Assembly: GCF_029227915.1 (NCBI RefSeq)
Contig: NC_079886.1
Location: 16,718,501 to 16,778,500 of the forward strand
Length of the DNA: 60,000 bases
Source: Hydractinia symbiolongicarpus
Taxonomy: Eukaryota; Cnidaria; Hydrozoa; Anthoathecata; Hydractiniidae
Reading direction: 5' to 3'
In this document: positions 58,756-60,000 of the stretch, one piece after another
Layout of the letters: the number at the start of each line of letters is the position of its first letter
How positions within the stretch are numbered: the first letter of the stretch is position 1
Made by a program: the position numbers and the translations under genes
Notes under the pieces: generated by a model
Told to the model about the DNA's origin: nothing
The model's input: the letters and a program-made list of their open reading frames with translations, nothing else
Databases searched by the model: none

Positions 58756-60000
58756 AAAGTCTGTAGCTCTTTACGAACGAGAACGATCAAATAGGCGAAG
58801 CTGAATTTCCACTAAAGAACTATAGATACTCAAGTTTCCGTAGTTAGTTTTTGTTCTTTTATAAGTTATATTATTTCGTCCGTTCCTGTTCGCAAGAAAA
58901 GATTTTACCCTTCAATTTGGATCAAAACGAAACATTTTATCAACCAATCAGATTTCGGAAATCACAATTGTCAATTCTGATTCGATCCGATCCGATCCGT
59001 TCCATTTCATTTCAATTTTACATAAGACACAAGGGGTACTGGAAAACAGCTCTTTTCCGCCTCTCCTTTTTCCCGCGAATATGATAGAAACCAAATATTG
59101 GCAGAGAAAGTATTGTTAGACATTTGAAATATTGTATATATTGTGGTCGGCCGAAAAGTGAAAAACACATACATCTATATAATATATACACGTTAATAAC
59201 AAAAATTACAACCCACAAACATAAAAAAACATCTTTATATATGAAAATTAGATGCCCAATAAATTATTTCTTGGTGTTACTGTTGAATATGATAAATAAT
59301 TTTTTTATATATATAAAAAATCGTCCATGTTAATCACATTTTCTAGATTATCTTCGATTATCCATATCAAGTCAAAACCTGTCCAAATCAGTCAAAAAGC
59401 ATCATTCCACCTTCATATTGCAATCGGTTTAGGAATAAAGGACTATGCCAAGCTTTTTCCTGTATCTATTATTTTGTTCTAACGCGGCAATAGAAATTGT
59501 TTAATTAATAGAAAGAAACTCATTTTCCTTTTTTTTATAATTTGATAAAAATAAGAAGACAAAGTCAAAATGTTGCAAATTTGCGAAACAAATTAAGAAT
59601 GATTTTTGGGTGAACATGTGAAGTAAAATAAGCCAAATGTTCTGTTTCTTATAAAAAAATAGATACTCATGTAATCGATACACGGGATTTGCGTATGATA
59701 TGTACATACACACCTGTTAAAAAACACACTTAATAAAAATATAATCCTATAAAAATAAAATAGACACCTAATCTTAAAAAAATTATATAAAAAACGTAAA
59801 AGAAGTCAACTAATATTGATAAAATTACATTATTTACTATTTAAAATTGAATATTATGGATGATAAAGAGAAACATGCCGTAACAAAATTAAGAAGGTTT
59901 TATCTAGTGCCAGGTCTCGACTTCATTCGCGCAACAAAGCATTTTCTCACAGAAAGATAGTTTTCAGAATTCTAAGGTTTAGCTTTGGTTAACAGTGAAC
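58756..60000. other. 3' flank of the TRIM gene, no further gene seen
   Basis: It presumably begins with the TRIM 3' UTR. The first AATAAA (58751-58756) overlaps the stop codon and is unlikely to be used. Another lies near 59259. A CCGATCCGATCCGTTCC-type pentamer repeat occurs around 58985-59005. Nothing coding is recognised to the window end. Confidence 0.4.

Noticed and set aside
58751-58756. AATAAA as the TRIM poly(A) signal
   Set aside because: It overlaps the stop codon, which would leave almost no 3' UTR. Later signals are more plausible but cannot be chosen by eye.

Overview
This window is AT-rich animal nuclear DNA with many short GT-AG introns. It carries metazoan-type genes (ATP-citrate lyase, a TRIM71/LIN-41-like RING/B-box/NHL protein, a multi-thioredoxin ER protein) and many short mobile elements (tRNA-derived SINEs, TTAA-flanked inverted-repeat elements, Helitron-like elements, one non-LTR retrotransposon). 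Gene content, intron style and repeat types suggest an early-branching animal, most likely a cnidarian. That is an inference; no single diagnostic sequence proves it.

Layout. (1) 1-11.2 kb, plus strand: the 3' part of a large receptor gene joining an Ig-like domain and five calcium-binding-type EGF repeats to a membrane module. That module has ionotropic-glutamate-receptor topology (split ligand-binding domain, three membrane helices, one re-entrant pore) but a canonical K+ selectivity filter, TVGYGD. (2) 12.1-12.7 kb, plus: an intronless four-helix MARVEL-type protein. (3) 16.4-29.0 kb, plus: a 31-exon PDIA5-like protein disulfide isomerase expanded to eight CxxC thioredoxin domains, with a signal peptide and a C-terminal REEL. 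(4) 31.5-42.6 kb, minus: a complete ATP-citrate lyase, 30 coding exons, 1104 residues. (5) 48.3-50.7 kb, minus: a 5'-truncated non-LTR retrotransposon with an intact 701-codon reverse transcriptase frame. (6) 51.9-58.8 kb, plus: a complete 11-coding-exon TRIM71-like protein of about 920 residues.

The genes do not form an operon or pathway; this is ordinary eukaryotic gene order. I spliced all exons by hand from reading frame, splice consensus and family similarity. Codon phases close through genes 4 and 6. In gene 3 they close except for one apparent missing base in an A tract. Gene 1 closes from 847 to its stop, but the join to its most 5' visible exon does not resolve.

The main candidate for something undescribed is gene 1: a predicted K+-selective iGluR-like channel whose usual amino-terminal domain appears to be replaced by Ig and EGF modules. 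The eight-domain PDI is the second. Between genes, the most informative structure is the set of non-autonomous mobile elements, several of them definable to the base by termini and target duplications.
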